Below are positions 17,403-25,635 of a stretch of DNA of 64,000 bases, piece by piece; position 1 is the stretch's first letter, and each line of letters starts with the position of its first letter. Both the position numbers and the translations under genes were made by a program. The DNA comes from Veillonellaceae bacterium. Its GTDB lineage: Bacteria > Bacillota > Negativicutes > Veillonellales > Dialisteraceae. The stretch covers positions 2,115,001-2,179,000 of the forward strand of contig DAJPGA010000001.1 of NCBI GenBank assembly GCA_025992895.1. Direction: 5' to 3'. The notes beneath the pieces were generated by a model. It was not told the DNA's origin. It worked only from the letters and a program-made list of their open reading frames with translations, and ran no database searches.

Positions 17403-18758
17403 CTATTCCCCCAGTACAGCTTCGACGGCTTCTTTGCAGAGTGCTACGCCTTTGTCGAGGTCTCCTCTGGAGATATTAAGCGGCGGGTTGAAGTAGATGA
17501 CGTCGCCCATCGGACGCAGGACCAGGCCTTTGGCCATGGCTTTGCGGAAGACGTGCCAGCCGATTCTCTTTTCGGAGGGGAAGGCTTTCTTGGTGGCGGG
17601 GTCTTCTACAAGTTCGATGGCGTTGATGAGGCCGATGTGACGGATTTCACCTACGTTCTTGTGATGGCCGAGTGCTTTCATAAGTTCTTCGTGGAGGTAC
17701 TTGCCGTCTTCGTTGACTTTGTCCAGGATATGGTCGCGTTTCATGATTTTCAGGACTTCGAGGGCAATGGCGCAGCCCATCGGGTTTCCTGCGTAGGTGT
17801 GGCTGTGGACGAAGGCTTTGTGGGTGCCGTAGTCATCGTAGAAGGCGTCGTAGACTTTGTCGGTGGTGACGGTGATGGACATCGGCATGTAGCCTGCGGT
17901 GAGGCCTTTGGATGTGCAGAGGATGTCCGGGCTGATGCCTGCGTGTTCGATGGCAAAGAGTTTGCCTGTCCTGCCAAAGCCAGCCGCGATTTCGTCGTCG
18001 ATCAAGAGGACGCCGTACTTGTCGCAGAGGGCGCGGAGTTTTGTCAGATAGGCCGGCGGGTACATTCTCATGCCGGCTGCGCCCTGGAGGACTGGTTCCA
18101 CGATGCAGGCTGCGGTTTCCTTGCCAAATTTTTCGAAGGCTTCTTCTGCGCTTTCGAAGCATTCGATATGACACGTCTCTCTTGTCTTGCCGTACGGGCA
18201 GCGGTAGCAGTCAAGACCTTTGAAATGGATATTGTCCATCAGGAGCGGATGGAAGATGCCTGCATAGTCGTCCATGGAGCCGACGGAAAGGGCGCCGATG
18301 GTTTCGCCATGGTAGGAGGAGTCAAGGCACATGAATTTCTGTCTTTCCGGATGGCCGGTCTGGTTATGGTACTGGTATGCCATCTTCATAGCAGCTTCGA
18401 CAGCGGAGGATCCATTGTCGTGGTAGGTGAATTTCGTGAGGCCCTTCGGCAAAAGCTCAGCAAGCTCGCGGGAGAGCTCGATGGCCGGCTTGTGGGAGAA
18501 GTTCGTGAAGATGACGTGCTCAAGTGTGTCGATCTGGCGCTTCAGCGCTTCATTGATTTCCGGGTTGCAGTGGCCGAGAAGGTTGCACCACCAGGAAGAA
18601 ATGATATCGAGGTAAGGCTTGCCTTCGGTGTCATAGAGGTAGACGCCCTTGGCATGGTCGATGACGACCGGAGGAAATACTTCGTTATCCTTCATCTGCA
18701 TAGCGGGATGCCAGATATATTTTTTGTCTTCTGCCTGCCAGTCAATTTTTTCAGTCAT
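17403..18758 (-). CDS. bioA: Adenosylmethionine-8-amino-7-oxononanoate aminotransferase
   Basis: A 451-residue class III aminotransferase that converts KAPA to DAPA using S-adenosylmethionine as amino donor in biotin synthesis. It contains the N-terminal WHPAMQMKD substrate-site region, GSSAVEAAMKMAYQYH near residue 110, the LLIDDEIAAGFGRTG cofactor-aspartate motif and the PLP lysine in LCTSKGLTAGYMPMS (about 283). Its length is normal. It is the last gene of bioY-bioD-bioA. No bioF or bioB lies in the window, so either the rest of the pathway is elsewhere or KAPA is supplied from outside. Confidence 0.95.
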   Translation of the reverse strand: MTEKIDWQAEDKKYIWHPAMQMKDNEVFPPVVIDHAKGVYLYDTEGKPYLDIISSWWCNLLGHCNPEINEALKRQIDTLEHVIFTNFSHKPAIELSRELAELLPKGLTKFTYHDNGSSAVEAAMKMAYQYHNQTGHPERQKFMCLDSSYHGETIGALSVGSMDDYAGIFHPLLMDNIHFKGLDCYRCPYGKTRETCHIECFESAEEAFEKFGKETAACIVEPVLQGAAGMRMYPPAYLTKLRALCDKYGVLLIDDEIAAGFGRTGKLFAIEHAGISPDILCTSKGLTAGYMPMSITVTTDKVYDAFYDDYGTHKAFVHSHTYAGNPMGCAIALEVLKIMKRDHILDKVNEDGKYLHEELMKALGHHKNVGEIRHIGLINAIELVEDPATKKAFPSEKRIGWHVFRKAMAKGLVLRPMGDVIYFNPPLNISRGDLDKGVALCKEAVEAVLGE

Positions 18759-18805
18759 TTGGATCTCCTTTTCCTTTTCATAAGCGGTGTACGGCCGCCG
18801 GATAT

Positions 18806-19480
18806 TTACGCTTCGTCGAAGCAGTCTGCAAGTACCTTCGGATCGCAGGTAAGGATCTCATCGCCCCTCTTGACCTTGGCGATGACGGGAACGCCGGACA
18901 TTTCTTCGATCATCTTGATATTGTCCTCTTCCATCGTGCCACCCTTCCAGTTATTGAGGATGACGCCCTTGACCGGAATACCGCGGGCCCTTGTGTATTC
19001 GATCGTCGTCACGACATGGTTGATTGTGCCAAGGCCGGCATCAGCAATGACGAGGACCGGAAGCTTCAGCATTTTAATAATGTCCGTCAGGTCGATCTTT
19101 GCCTTTTCATCGCGGCGGATCGGGCATGCAATGCCGCCAGATCCTTCCATGACGACGTAAGGGAACTTTTCCGTCACGCGCTTCCATGCTTTCTCGACGA
19201 CAGGAAGCTCGACCGGATTTCCTTCGAGCTGCGCTGCCAGGTGCGGGGAAACGGCATGCTGGTATAAATAGGAGAGGATCATGTCCTCGGGTTCGTTGAT
19301 GTCCGCAAACTTGTTGACGAAACCCGCATCAGATTCTGCGACTGTGGGCGCTCCGCTGATGGCTGCCTTGTAGTAGCCTGCGTCATACCCTGCCTTCCTT
19401 AATGTCTTGACGATCAGCGCCGTCACATACGTCTTGCCGATGTCCGTGTCCGTTCCTGTGATGAAAAGTCCTTTGCTCAT
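18806..19480 (-). CDS. bioD: ATP-dependent dethiobiotin synthetase
   Basis: A 224-residue P-loop enzyme that carboxylates DAPA to form the ureido ring of dethiobiotin. GTDTDIGKTYV at residues 8-18 is the characteristic P-loop. VVMEGSGGIACPI matches the GAGG-like metal/carboxylation loop, and VILNNWKG the nucleotide-base region. It lies between bioY (24-base gap) and bioA (47-base gap) on the same strand. GGAGCAGG precedes the ATG. Confidence 0.95.
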   Translation of the reverse strand: MSKGLFITGTDTDIGKTYVTALIVKTLRKAGYDAGYYKAAISGAPTVAESDAGFVNKFADINEPEDMILSYLYQHAVSPHLAAQLEGNPVELPVVEKAWKRVTEKFPYVVMEGSGGIACPIRRDEKAKIDLTDIIKMLKLPVLVIADAGLGTINHVVTTIEYTRARGIPVKGVILNNWKGGTMEEDNIKMIEEMSGVPVIAKVKRGDEILTCDPKVLADCFDEA

Positions 19481-19504
19481 TTCCTGCTCCTTCTTTCATT
19501 CAAA

Positions 19505-20077
19505 TTACCGGAGGAAATCCCCGGCTGCCCTTTCGAGGCGCCTTGCCATGACGGCCGCCAGAATGCAGAGACAAATGTCGCCCGGCACCGCCAGAATGAA
19601 GCAATACAGCACGACCGGCCAGACGCCGATCGGTGTTCCCAGGTAGTAATTATTGATGATGTAAACGTAGACCATCCCGAAGAGATAGACGACGAGGAGG
19701 CCTGAAAGGTTTGCCAGAAGAATCTCGCCAAACGTCTTTCCTCCGGTGATTTTGCATATCCTTCCCGTCACCCACGCGCCTGCAATGAAGCCGACGAGGT
19801 AACCGAACGTCGGCTGGAAGATATACGAAGGCCCGCCTCCTTCCGTGAAAATCGGCACGCCCGAAAGTCCCAGAAGGACATAAAGCCCGACGGACAGCGC
19901 GCCCCTCCGGCTCCCTAAGATCAGCCCTGCCAGCGTCGTGAAGAGAAGCTGCAGCGTGAAGGGACAAACCGGAACCGGTATGCGGATGAATGCGCCGATC
20001 GCAATCAGCGCGGTGAAGAGGCCGAAGAGTACGAGCTCCTTCGTCCTGTTCCGTTCTGCTGTCATGTTCTTTACCAT
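19505..20077 (-). CDS. bioY: Biotin transporter BioY
   Basis: A 190-residue S-component of the ECF type with six hydrophobic segments. Family sequences are clear in VPVCPFTLQLLFTTLAGLILGSRRG and GGPSYIFQPTFGYLVGFIAG. BioY binds and imports biotin, with or without an ECF energising module; none is encoded here. GGAGGCAGG precedes the ATG at 20077, although an ATG at 20065 is a second option. Its position ahead of bioD and bioA means uptake and late synthesis are switched together. Confidence 0.93.
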   Translation of the reverse strand: MVKNMTAERNRTKELVLFGLFTALIAIGAFIRIPVPVCPFTLQLLFTTLAGLILGSRRGALSVGLYVLLGLSGVPIFTEGGGPSYIFQPTFGYLVGFIAGAWVTGRICKITGGKTFGEILLANLSGLLVVYLFGMVYVYIINNYYLGTPIGVWPVVLYCFILAVPGDICLCILAAVMARRLERAAGDFLR

Positions 20078-20112
20078 CCTGCCTCCAATTGTTCATCGTC
20101 TAAAATAATTCA

Positions 20113-20166
20113 GTTAACAACATCTTTATGATATAACAACTGTATTCTTGTTTCAACGTTTACAAT
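20113..20166 (-). promoter_or_regulatory. bioY promoter with BirA-like half-sites
   Basis: On the minus strand TTGAAA (20151-20156), a 17-bp spacer and TATCAT (20128-20133) form the promoter. GTTTACAAT (20158-20166) and GTTAACAA (20113-20120) resemble BirA half-sites and flank it. They lie in the same orientation about 45 bases apart, not as the standard inverted pair, so biotin repression through BirA is only suggested. Confidence 0.45.
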
Positions 20167-20189
20167 CTATTTTAGCAATAGAAAATCGG

Positions 20190-20585
20190 GCTGTGAAAAA
20201 AAATGTGCACACATTTCGTCACAGCCCATTGCATTGGGGACTGGTATATTCAATTAGAAGATTATCTAACATGGATATACATTTTGTTTTATATGAAAAC
20301 CGGAAAATCTCGCTGCGCTCGATGGAAATGAACCTCCTCAGGCAGCTCCGCCGCCAGCTCCCCCTACGGGGCGAGCTCTGACACCCTGGGCGATGATGCT
20401 TCGCCTTTTTAGAAAATGCAACTCTTTCGCCCAGCATCAGGAAAAAGATAGGCTGGGCACTTTCCCCTCCGGGGACAGTTCGGCGATGAGAAACAAAAGG
20501 AATCAGTTCTTATTTGTTTTAAACTTATATAGCTTCGTTCGAGAAAGGGAAAGTCTGCATTTACCTTATTTTGTCACAGCCCTTC
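20190..20585 (-). repeat. Mosaic repeat element of about 395 bp bounded by direct repeats
   Basis: Read on the minus strand it starts GGGCTGTGACAAAAT (near 20585) and ends with a second GGGCTGTGACGAAAT that forms a terminator hairpin at 20190-20226. The interior shares long segments with 58215-58590, including AAAACAAATAAGAACTGA and TCTAAAAAGGCGAAGCATC. Between them are mini-hairpins such as CCCC-TAC-GGGG at 20361-20371. No gene is supportable here. Confidence 0.75.
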
Positions 20586-20598
20586 CTTATATAAGACT

Positions 20599-21165
20599 TT
20601 ATTTCACGTCCGGCCACGGCCTTACTGCTTCTGGCGTGCCGTCCTTATTTCCTATGATTTTTTCCATCCAGATGAGATCGATCCAGCGGCCATTTTTGAA
20701 ACCGCTCTTCCTGAAATGTGCGGTTTCCGCAAAGCCAAGGTGCTTATGGAAATCGCGACTTCCATAGTCGATGAAATCATCCGGCTCCCCGGACGGACAG
20801 GCAATGGCAGAATACAGGTTGATGATCCCCATCTTCTTCAGGTCCTTTTCCAGCGCTTCATAGAGCATGCGCCCTGCGCCCTTTCCTTTTTCCTTCCTGT
20901 CCATGTAAATCGAAAGCTCGACGCTCCAGTCATACGCCTTTCTCTCTCCGAAACGGCCGGCATAGGCATAGCCGATGATCCTGCCATTCTCACAGGCAGC
21001 CAGATAGGGATAGGCCTTTTTCGTTGCACGGATTCGGCGCCTGAATTCTTCCGCATCAGGCGGCGTGAATTCGAAAGTGATTCCCGTCTCTTCTACATAC
21101 GGACGGTAAATGGCTGCAATTGCTTCTGCATCCTCTTCTGTGACTTCTCTGATTGTGATATCCAT
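20599..21165 (-). CDS. GNAT family N-acetyltransferase (phosphinothricin acetyltransferase-like)
   Basis: A 188-residue acetyltransferase. The N-terminal half IREVTEEDAEAIAAIYRPYVEETGITFEF strongly resembles the phosphinothricin/methionine-sulfoximine acetyltransferase subgroup. The acetyl-CoA loop is at RKEKGKGAGRMLYEAL (about residue 95), and the C-terminal HKHLGFAETAHF motif fits the same subgroup. The likely role is acetylation of a small amino-acid analogue. It is separated from the upstream yfbR operon by a terminator and has GGAGG before its ATG. Confidence 0.88.
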   Translation of the reverse strand: MDITIREVTEEDAEAIAAIYRPYVEETGITFEFTPPDAEEFRRRIRATKKAYPYLAACENGRIIGYAYAGRFGERKAYDWSVELSIYMDRKEKGKGAGRMLYEALEKDLKKMGIINLYSAIACPSGEPDDFIDYGSRDFHKHLGFAETAHFRKSGFKNGRWIDLIWMEKIIGNKDGTPEAVRPWPDVK

Positions 21166-21182
21166 ACATCCTCCAAAAAGGC

Positions 21183-21224
21183 AAAAAGCCGCTATGGCAG
21201 ACTGCCTTCAGCGGCTTTTTTTAT
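21183..21224. terminator. Terminator after yfbR
   Basis: AAAAAGCCGCT pairs with AGCGGCTTTTT around an inner GGCAG/CTGCC stem, with a T-run on the minus-strand side. It ends the five-gene operon before the GNAT gene. Confidence 0.85.
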
Positions 21225-21229
21225 TCAAT

Positions 21230-21820
21230 TCATTTAATATGCAGGTTCATTTCATCAAGCGTCTCCGAGAAGCTGCCTGCGAAATGATCGAGGAACCAGT
21301 CGACTTCCTTCAGGTGAAGAGACTTCAGCTTCTCCCCCGTCGACTCCTTGGCCTCACGGAATTCCGTATTGCCGCTCTGGATTTCCTCGGCGCACTTGAG
21401 GTACGCGCTCATCGTATCCGCTGCCTTGGCAAGCGGCCAGGACGGATCCTTTTCCATATCTGCCACATACGGGCGGTAAGATTCACGGAGCTCAGGCGGC
21501 AGCGTCTTCAAGAGCTTTTCCCTGGCTTCATCTTCGATTTCCTGATACCTCTCCCTGAGGTCTTCGGTGAAATACTTGACCGGCGTCGGCATGTCGCCTG
21601 TGAAGACTTCGCTGGCATCGTGGTAGAGCGCAAGGGCCGCGCACCGCTCGGGATCGGCTTCCTCATGGAAGATATCCCTCCTGATGACAGCGAGCGCATG
21701 GGCGATCATGACCGTCTGCAGCGTATGCTCGGCATCGTTTTCAGGGATGGAATTCCGCATCAGCCCCCAGCGCGCGATGTACTTCAAGCGTGCCATGAAG
21801 GCAAAGAAAGGATAATTCAT
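21230..21820 (-). CDS. yfbR: HD-domain 5'-deoxynucleotidase, YfbR-like
   Basis: A 196-residue HD-domain phosphohydrolase. The metal site is visible as NDAEHTLQTVMIAHAL and the His-Asp pair in ALYHDASEVFTGDMPTPVKY, typical of YfbR, which dephosphorylates deoxynucleoside 5'-monophosphates. The ATG at 21820 overlaps the thiD stop in ATGA, favouring translational coupling and rejecting a longer start inside thiD. It is the last gene of the operon. Confidence 0.88.
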   Translation of the reverse strand: MNYPFFAFMARLKYIARWGLMRNSIPENDAEHTLQTVMIAHALAVIRRDIFHEEADPERCAALALYHDASEVFTGDMPTPVKYFTEDLRERYQEIEDEAREKLLKTLPPELRESYRPYVADMEKDPSWPLAKAADTMSAYLKCAEEIQSGNTEFREAKESTGEKLKSLHLKEVDWFLDHFAGSFSETLDEMNLHIK

Positions 21821-22626
21821 TCCATATCTCCCCATTTGTCACCATAGAACCAGAAGTGATGGACGGGGCCGTTTCCGTGGCCGACGGAATCGACGGCGCC
21901 TCTCTTGATGGCTCCGGAAATATATTTCTTTGCGCCGCTGACAGCGTCTGCTATCGAGAGCCCCCTTGCCAGCATGACGGCAAGAGCTGATGACAGCGTG
22001 CATCCTGTGCCGTGCGTATTGTCCGTCTCGATGCGTTCACCCTTGTAGACATGGAAATCGCTGCCGTCATAGAGGATATCCGTCGCATCTTCCACGCGGT
22101 GGCCGCCCTTCACAAGGACTGCCTGGCAGCCCAGAAGAGAGAGCTTCTTTGCGGCCTTTCGCATATCCTCTGCCGAATGGATTTCCATTTCAGAGAGGAC
22201 CTCTGCCTCAGGAATGTTCGGCGTGATGAGTGTCGCAAGCGGTATGAGCTTTGTCTTGTACGCTTCGATGGCATCCTTTTCAAGGAGCACTGCGCCAGTC
22301 GTAGCGACCATGACGGGATCGACGACCAGGGGCGATGCCAGATGCTTTTCAAGGTAGGAAGCGACTGTCCTTGTGATGCCGGAAGTGGAAAGCATGCCTG
22401 TCTTCACTCCATCGGGCGGAATGTCCGAATAAATGGCATCAAGCTGCGCCTCTACCATTTCTTCAGGCGTATTCACCACCATGGTGACGCCCTGTGTATT
22501 CTGCGCCGTCAGCGCGCAGATGGCGCTCATGCCGTACGCCCCAAGAGCCGCAAATGTCTTCAGGTCGGCCTGGATGCCGGCGCCGCCGGATGAATCCGAG
22601 CCTGCTATCGTCAAAAGTTTCTTCAT
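21817..22626 (-). CDS. thiD: Hydroxymethylpyrimidine/phosphomethylpyrimidine kinase
   Basis: A 269-residue ribokinase-fold enzyme that phosphorylates HMP and then HMP-P for thiamine synthesis. Family landmarks are AGSDSSGGAGIQADLKTFAALGA at the N-terminus, ALTAQNTQGV, and the C-terminal anion hole DNTHGTGCTLSSALA. The gap from sixA is four bases, and the end overlaps yfbR. No other thiamine gene or TPP riboswitch is nearby, so a role in HMP or pyridoxal salvage is as likely as full synthesis. Confidence 0.93.
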   Translation of the reverse strand: MKKLLTIAGSDSSGGAGIQADLKTFAALGAYGMSAICALTAQNTQGVTMVVNTPEEMVEAQLDAIYSDIPPDGVKTGMLSTSGITRTVASYLEKHLASPLVVDPVMVATTGAVLLEKDAIEAYKTKLIPLATLITPNIPEAEVLSEMEIHSAEDMRKAAKKLSLLGCQAVLVKGGHRVEDATDILYDGSDFHVYKGERIETDNTHGTGCTLSSALAVMLARGLSIADAVSGAKKYISGAIKRGAVDSVGHGNGPVHHFWFYGDKWGDME

Positions 22627-22630
22627 CGTA

Positions 22631-23104
22631 TCAGTCCTCTTTCTTCAGCTGCTTCAGCCCCGGGGTGATGTAGCCGATGAATTTTCCCTGTTTCCATTTC
22701 ACGTCATAGTCGATGATGGCAATCCCTGCCAGGTCGAACTTGATGGCCGCGCTGCAGGAGGAAAGAAGGTAGGCCTGCAGGAACGGATGATGACTGACGA
22801 GCGCGATCGGCGAGCCGTCCTGGATAAGGTGGTTCACGACCATCTGCCAGCTGCTCTGGAGAAGCTCGTCGGCCGTATGGATTTCCGAAGCGAAACACTC
22901 CTCCGCCAGGATCCCCGCCGTCTGGCGCGTCCTGTAATAAGGACTCGTATAAATGCGGATCGGATTTTCCTTCAGGAAATGGGCCAGCATCCGCGCGGAC
23001 TTTCTCACCTGACGCATTCCCTTCGGCGTCAGGGAACGGTTCTGATTCGACACCTCTTCCGTCTGGGGAACGGCTTCCCCGTGACGCATAAGGATGATAT
23101 ACAT
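22631..23104 (-). CDS. sixA: Histidine phosphatase family protein, SixA-like
   Basis: A 157-residue small histidine phosphatase. The catalytic RHG is at residues 8-10 (ILMRHGEAVPQ), and the second active-site arm is IYTSPYYRTRQTAGIL with a later SHHPFLQ histidine. It has the short size of SixA, which removes phosphate from phosphohistidine proteins in E. coli. The substrate in this organism is unknown. It lies in the operon between the GDYXXLXY gene and thiD. Confidence 0.88.
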   Translation of the reverse strand: MYIILMRHGEAVPQTEEVSNQNRSLTPKGMRQVRKSARMLAHFLKENPIRIYTSPYYRTRQTAGILAEECFASEIHTADELLQSSWQMVVNHLIQDGSPIALVSHHPFLQAYLLSSCSAAIKFDLAGIAIIDYDVKWKQGKFIGYITPGLKQLKKED

Positions 23105-23148
23105 TGCTATCCGCCTCTCTCTATGAAATCGTCAAAACTGACGGGAAA

Positions 23149-23841
23149 TTATATAGTATCTGCCGGATCGACTTCTTCCTTCGTTCCGCCTACCGAATAG
23201 GTATCCTTCTCCTTCGGACCGCTCGCATACTTCACCGAGAGCCTCTTGCCGACCGTCAGGAAGGTCTGGTCGACCGGAGAACCATTGACAAGCACCTGGG
23301 AAATGACGACACGGCCGTCCTTGATCTTGATCTGCGCATAGATTTCATTCTTCATGCGCGTCTCGACCTTCTTGCCCTTTTCATCCTTCACCTGCACGCG
23401 TTCGGAAAGCTCGACGACAGAGAGCTTCTTCAGCTGTTCTGGAGACATGTAAAGACGGCTGGCCGGGAACGTGAAACGGACGACATCGCCATTGTCATTG
23501 ATCGATTCGACGCGGGTGATGATGTAATTGCCGCCCGGTTCCTTGTCCGTGGCACCGGAAATCGTCATGAGGCCGTCATTGTCGACGACAGGCTTCAGAT
23601 AAATCTCCTCGCCCCTGTGAGCCGGAGCTGAACCCTCCCACGGTGCTTCCGTGATAGGAATCGTGATGCCCAGGTAATTCTTGTTATAGAAATCGCCCTT
23701 GAACTGGATCTGCGCCGGCACCTTGTACTCAGCGCCGCTCGTCATGACACTTCTGTAATCGCCCCTTATGAAAATGAGCGTGACCACTTCGATGACAACG
23801 ACGATGGCAAGAAGGATGAGTGAAAGTCTCTTATTTACCAT
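23149..23841 (-). CDS. GDYXXLXY domain membrane-anchored protein
   Basis: A 230-residue protein with one N-terminal membrane anchor (LSLILLAIVVVIEVVTLIFI) followed by an extracytoplasmic domain starting IRGDYRSVMTSGAEYKV, the motif that names this family. Function is unknown. The ATG at 23841 is chosen because AAGGAGG lies nine bases upstream; it overlaps the last codons of the DUF2157 gene. GDYXXLXY and DUF2157 proteins commonly occur side by side, which supports a shared membrane complex. Confidence 0.82.
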   Translation of the reverse strand: MVNKRLSLILLAIVVVIEVVTLIFIRGDYRSVMTSGAEYKVPAQIQFKGDFYNKNYLGITIPITEAPWEGSAPAHRGEEIYLKPVVDNDGLMTISGATDKEPGGNYIITRVESINDNGDVVRFTFPASRLYMSPEQLKKLSVVELSERVQVKDEKGKKVETRMKNEIYAQIKIKDGRVVISQVLVNGSPVDQTFLTVGKRLSVKYASGPKEKDTYSVGGTKEEVDPADTI

Positions 23842-25342
23842 GGCTTTCATCCTCCTTTCCTTCCGTTTCCGCAGGCGCATTGATATGCTTTGCCTTCACT
23901 TTCTTTCTCCTTTTCTTCTTCCCCGGAAGATAGAGGATGTAGCAGATGAAAGCGGAAAGAAGACCGGCCGCGATGAAGAATGCGCCTCGCTCGGTATACG
24001 TCAGCGCCGAGTCAATGACACGGATCGCACCGCCGCCGCAGAGGAGAAGGAAACCCGACCACTGCTGCGCAGGCCTGTCCATCTGATAGCCCCTGGCAAT
24101 CACGCCGATCGCAAGGACGCCCGTATAAACCGATACGATCATAGGCGGGAAAGCTCCTGCCGGATCGAAGATCGCCGCAATCGCCGCAAGACCCATCACG
24201 AATGGAGTAAGCCCTGCCAGGATCGAAAGCCACTCTGCCTTCGTTCCCATGCGGAGAAGAAGAATCGCATCAATGACAAGGAAGAAAATGAAAACAGCCC
24301 ATAAGAAGAAACTGCCTGAAATATTCTGCCATACAGCGCCGTATGCGCCTTCCAGAAGCACCGCGAAGACCGCAACGCCGCCAAAGAAACGCATCGCCTG
24401 CGCGCCGATACCGTACTCCCTGAACTCGCCCCCTGCCATCCAGGTCAGAGCCGCTGCCAGAGAGAAGAAAAGCGTCTGCCAGAGCATATTTCCTGCCGAC
24501 CAGAAAATGAGGAGAAGAATCCCCACAGCCCAGCCCCAGGAGAAAAGAACGAGCGCCTTGTCACGCCTCTCATAGAGCATGCGCGCCATAAGAAGCAGCG
24601 CGATCATCATGAAAAGCCAGGAAACGATCTCCGGCCATCCGCGCTCCGGCGCCGTATAGAAAATCCCGACCGAGCAGGCCATGTAAAGAAGGCCGAGCCC
24701 CGCCGAAGATGTCACAATGCACATCAGAAGAAGCAGGAGTGCCAGAAGCGCAAGCCCTGAATACATATTTGAAGAAAGCTGGAACGAATCTGAAACCATC
24801 CAGAAAGCACCGAGAAGGCAGATTCCGTGAAGCGTCGCTGCCGCCTCGCGGATGAAAGCAGGCACCCGGTGATGCCACGTCTTGGCTGGCACCGTCCGCG
24901 TCCCTGAGGCGATCTTTGCCATCAGCCCCGCTTTCTTTCCGATCTTATCCACACTCCCGAAAGCATCCGAATCCGACACACCGCCGAATCCAAGGATTTC
25001 ATCCGAAAGAGAAGTCCCCCGATAATCCGGCTCCGTCACATCAGGATCCGGAATCTTCTTATCCAAAAGAACCACGGCCAGCATCAAAAGGAAAGAAACA
25101 AGAAGCGGTCCCATCGCAAGAAGGAAACGCTGATCCTGCGTCAGCCCGTTCCAAAGCCCGGCCCCCAGAAAGAAGAGCCCGCCAAAGATGCAGACAGCCG
25201 CCAGGAAGAAAAACGCCTCCCGGTAAGGATACGGCCCCGCATGCTTGTACCGGGCCGAAAGCTCCTTCCCCTCTTCATCCGTGATGACCCCGTCATCCAC
25301 CCATTGATTGATTTCCTGTTTCAACCACTGGCGATTCGTCAT
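23831..25342 (-). CDS. DUF2157 domain polytopic membrane protein
   Basis: A 503-residue protein. A soluble N-terminal segment (about 1-45, WLKQEINQWVDDGVITDEEGKEL) is the DUF2157 start, followed by a dozen or so hydrophobic helices and a highly basic C-terminus (KKKRRKKVKAKH). Function is unknown. The ATG at 25342 has AGGAG eight bases upstream; a GTG nine bases earlier would overlap that site. It is the first gene of a five-gene operon with GDYXXLXY, sixA, thiD and yfbR. Confidence 0.85.
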   Translation of the reverse strand: MTNRQWLKQEINQWVDDGVITDEEGKELSARYKHAGPYPYREAFFFLAAVCIFGGLFFLGAGLWNGLTQDQRFLLAMGPLLVSFLLMLAVVLLDKKIPDPDVTEPDYRGTSLSDEILGFGGVSDSDAFGSVDKIGKKAGLMAKIASGTRTVPAKTWHHRVPAFIREAAATLHGICLLGAFWMVSDSFQLSSNMYSGLALLALLLLLMCIVTSSAGLGLLYMACSVGIFYTAPERGWPEIVSWLFMMIALLLMARMLYERRDKALVLFSWGWAVGILLLIFWSAGNMLWQTLFFSLAAALTWMAGGEFREYGIGAQAMRFFGGVAVFAVLLEGAYGAVWQNISGSFFLWAVFIFFLVIDAILLLRMGTKAEWLSILAGLTPFVMGLAAIAAIFDPAGAFPPMIVSVYTGVLAIGVIARGYQMDRPAQQWSGFLLLCGGGAIRVIDSALTYTERGAFFIAAGLLSAFICYILYLPGKKKRRKKVKAKHINAPAETEGKEDESHGK

Positions 25343-25364
25343 ATATATCACTCCTGTCTATCAA

Positions 25365-25471
25365 TGCAAGCAGGAAGCCCCGCAAAGCGGGCGGCAAGAG
25401 CCAAAATCCTACGATACCAAAGACTCCGCTTTCCCTGAAGACACACTTTCGGAGTCTACCTTTATTCTATA
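25365..25471 (-). promoter_or_regulatory. Structured leader of the DUF2157 operon
   Basis: Downstream of a TATAGAAT-like -10 (about 25464-25471) the minus-strand transcript would form an 8-bp helix AGACTCCG/CGGAGTCT (25450-25457 with 25421-25428). A compact CCCGC/GCGGG hairpin follows at 25378-25392, before the ribosome site. I do not recognise a riboswitch class. Confidence 0.35.
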
Positions 25472-25499
25472 CAAGATAGGAAGAAAAATCTATTTACTT

Positions 25500-25576
25500 T
25501 TTTAGGCCGGCCTTTTCTGAAAAGGAATATAGGGGAAAGGGGCGGCGAGAAGGAAAGGATGAAAACCGGACGACCT
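25500..25576. repeat. Remnant of a mosaic repeat tract left of IS copy 2
   Basis: Short GC-rich remnant ending AAAACCGGACGACCT. It continues naturally into ACCTTGCTGACGCAAGCGG at 27305 once the IS and one target copy are removed. Confidence 0.55.
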
Positions 25577-25635
25577 TGGTATGATTCAACAAGAAAGACA
25601 AAATAATATCATAAATATATTAGGAGGTCATTCTT

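Noticed and set aside
17328..19160. 610-codon plus-strand frame opposite bioA and bioD
   Set aside because: Runs across two real genes and their gap, no domain content, no start signal.
20113..20166. Canonical BirA operator at bioY
   Set aside because: Half-sites are present but not as an inverted pair with 15-16 bp spacing, so only a weak suggestion is kept.
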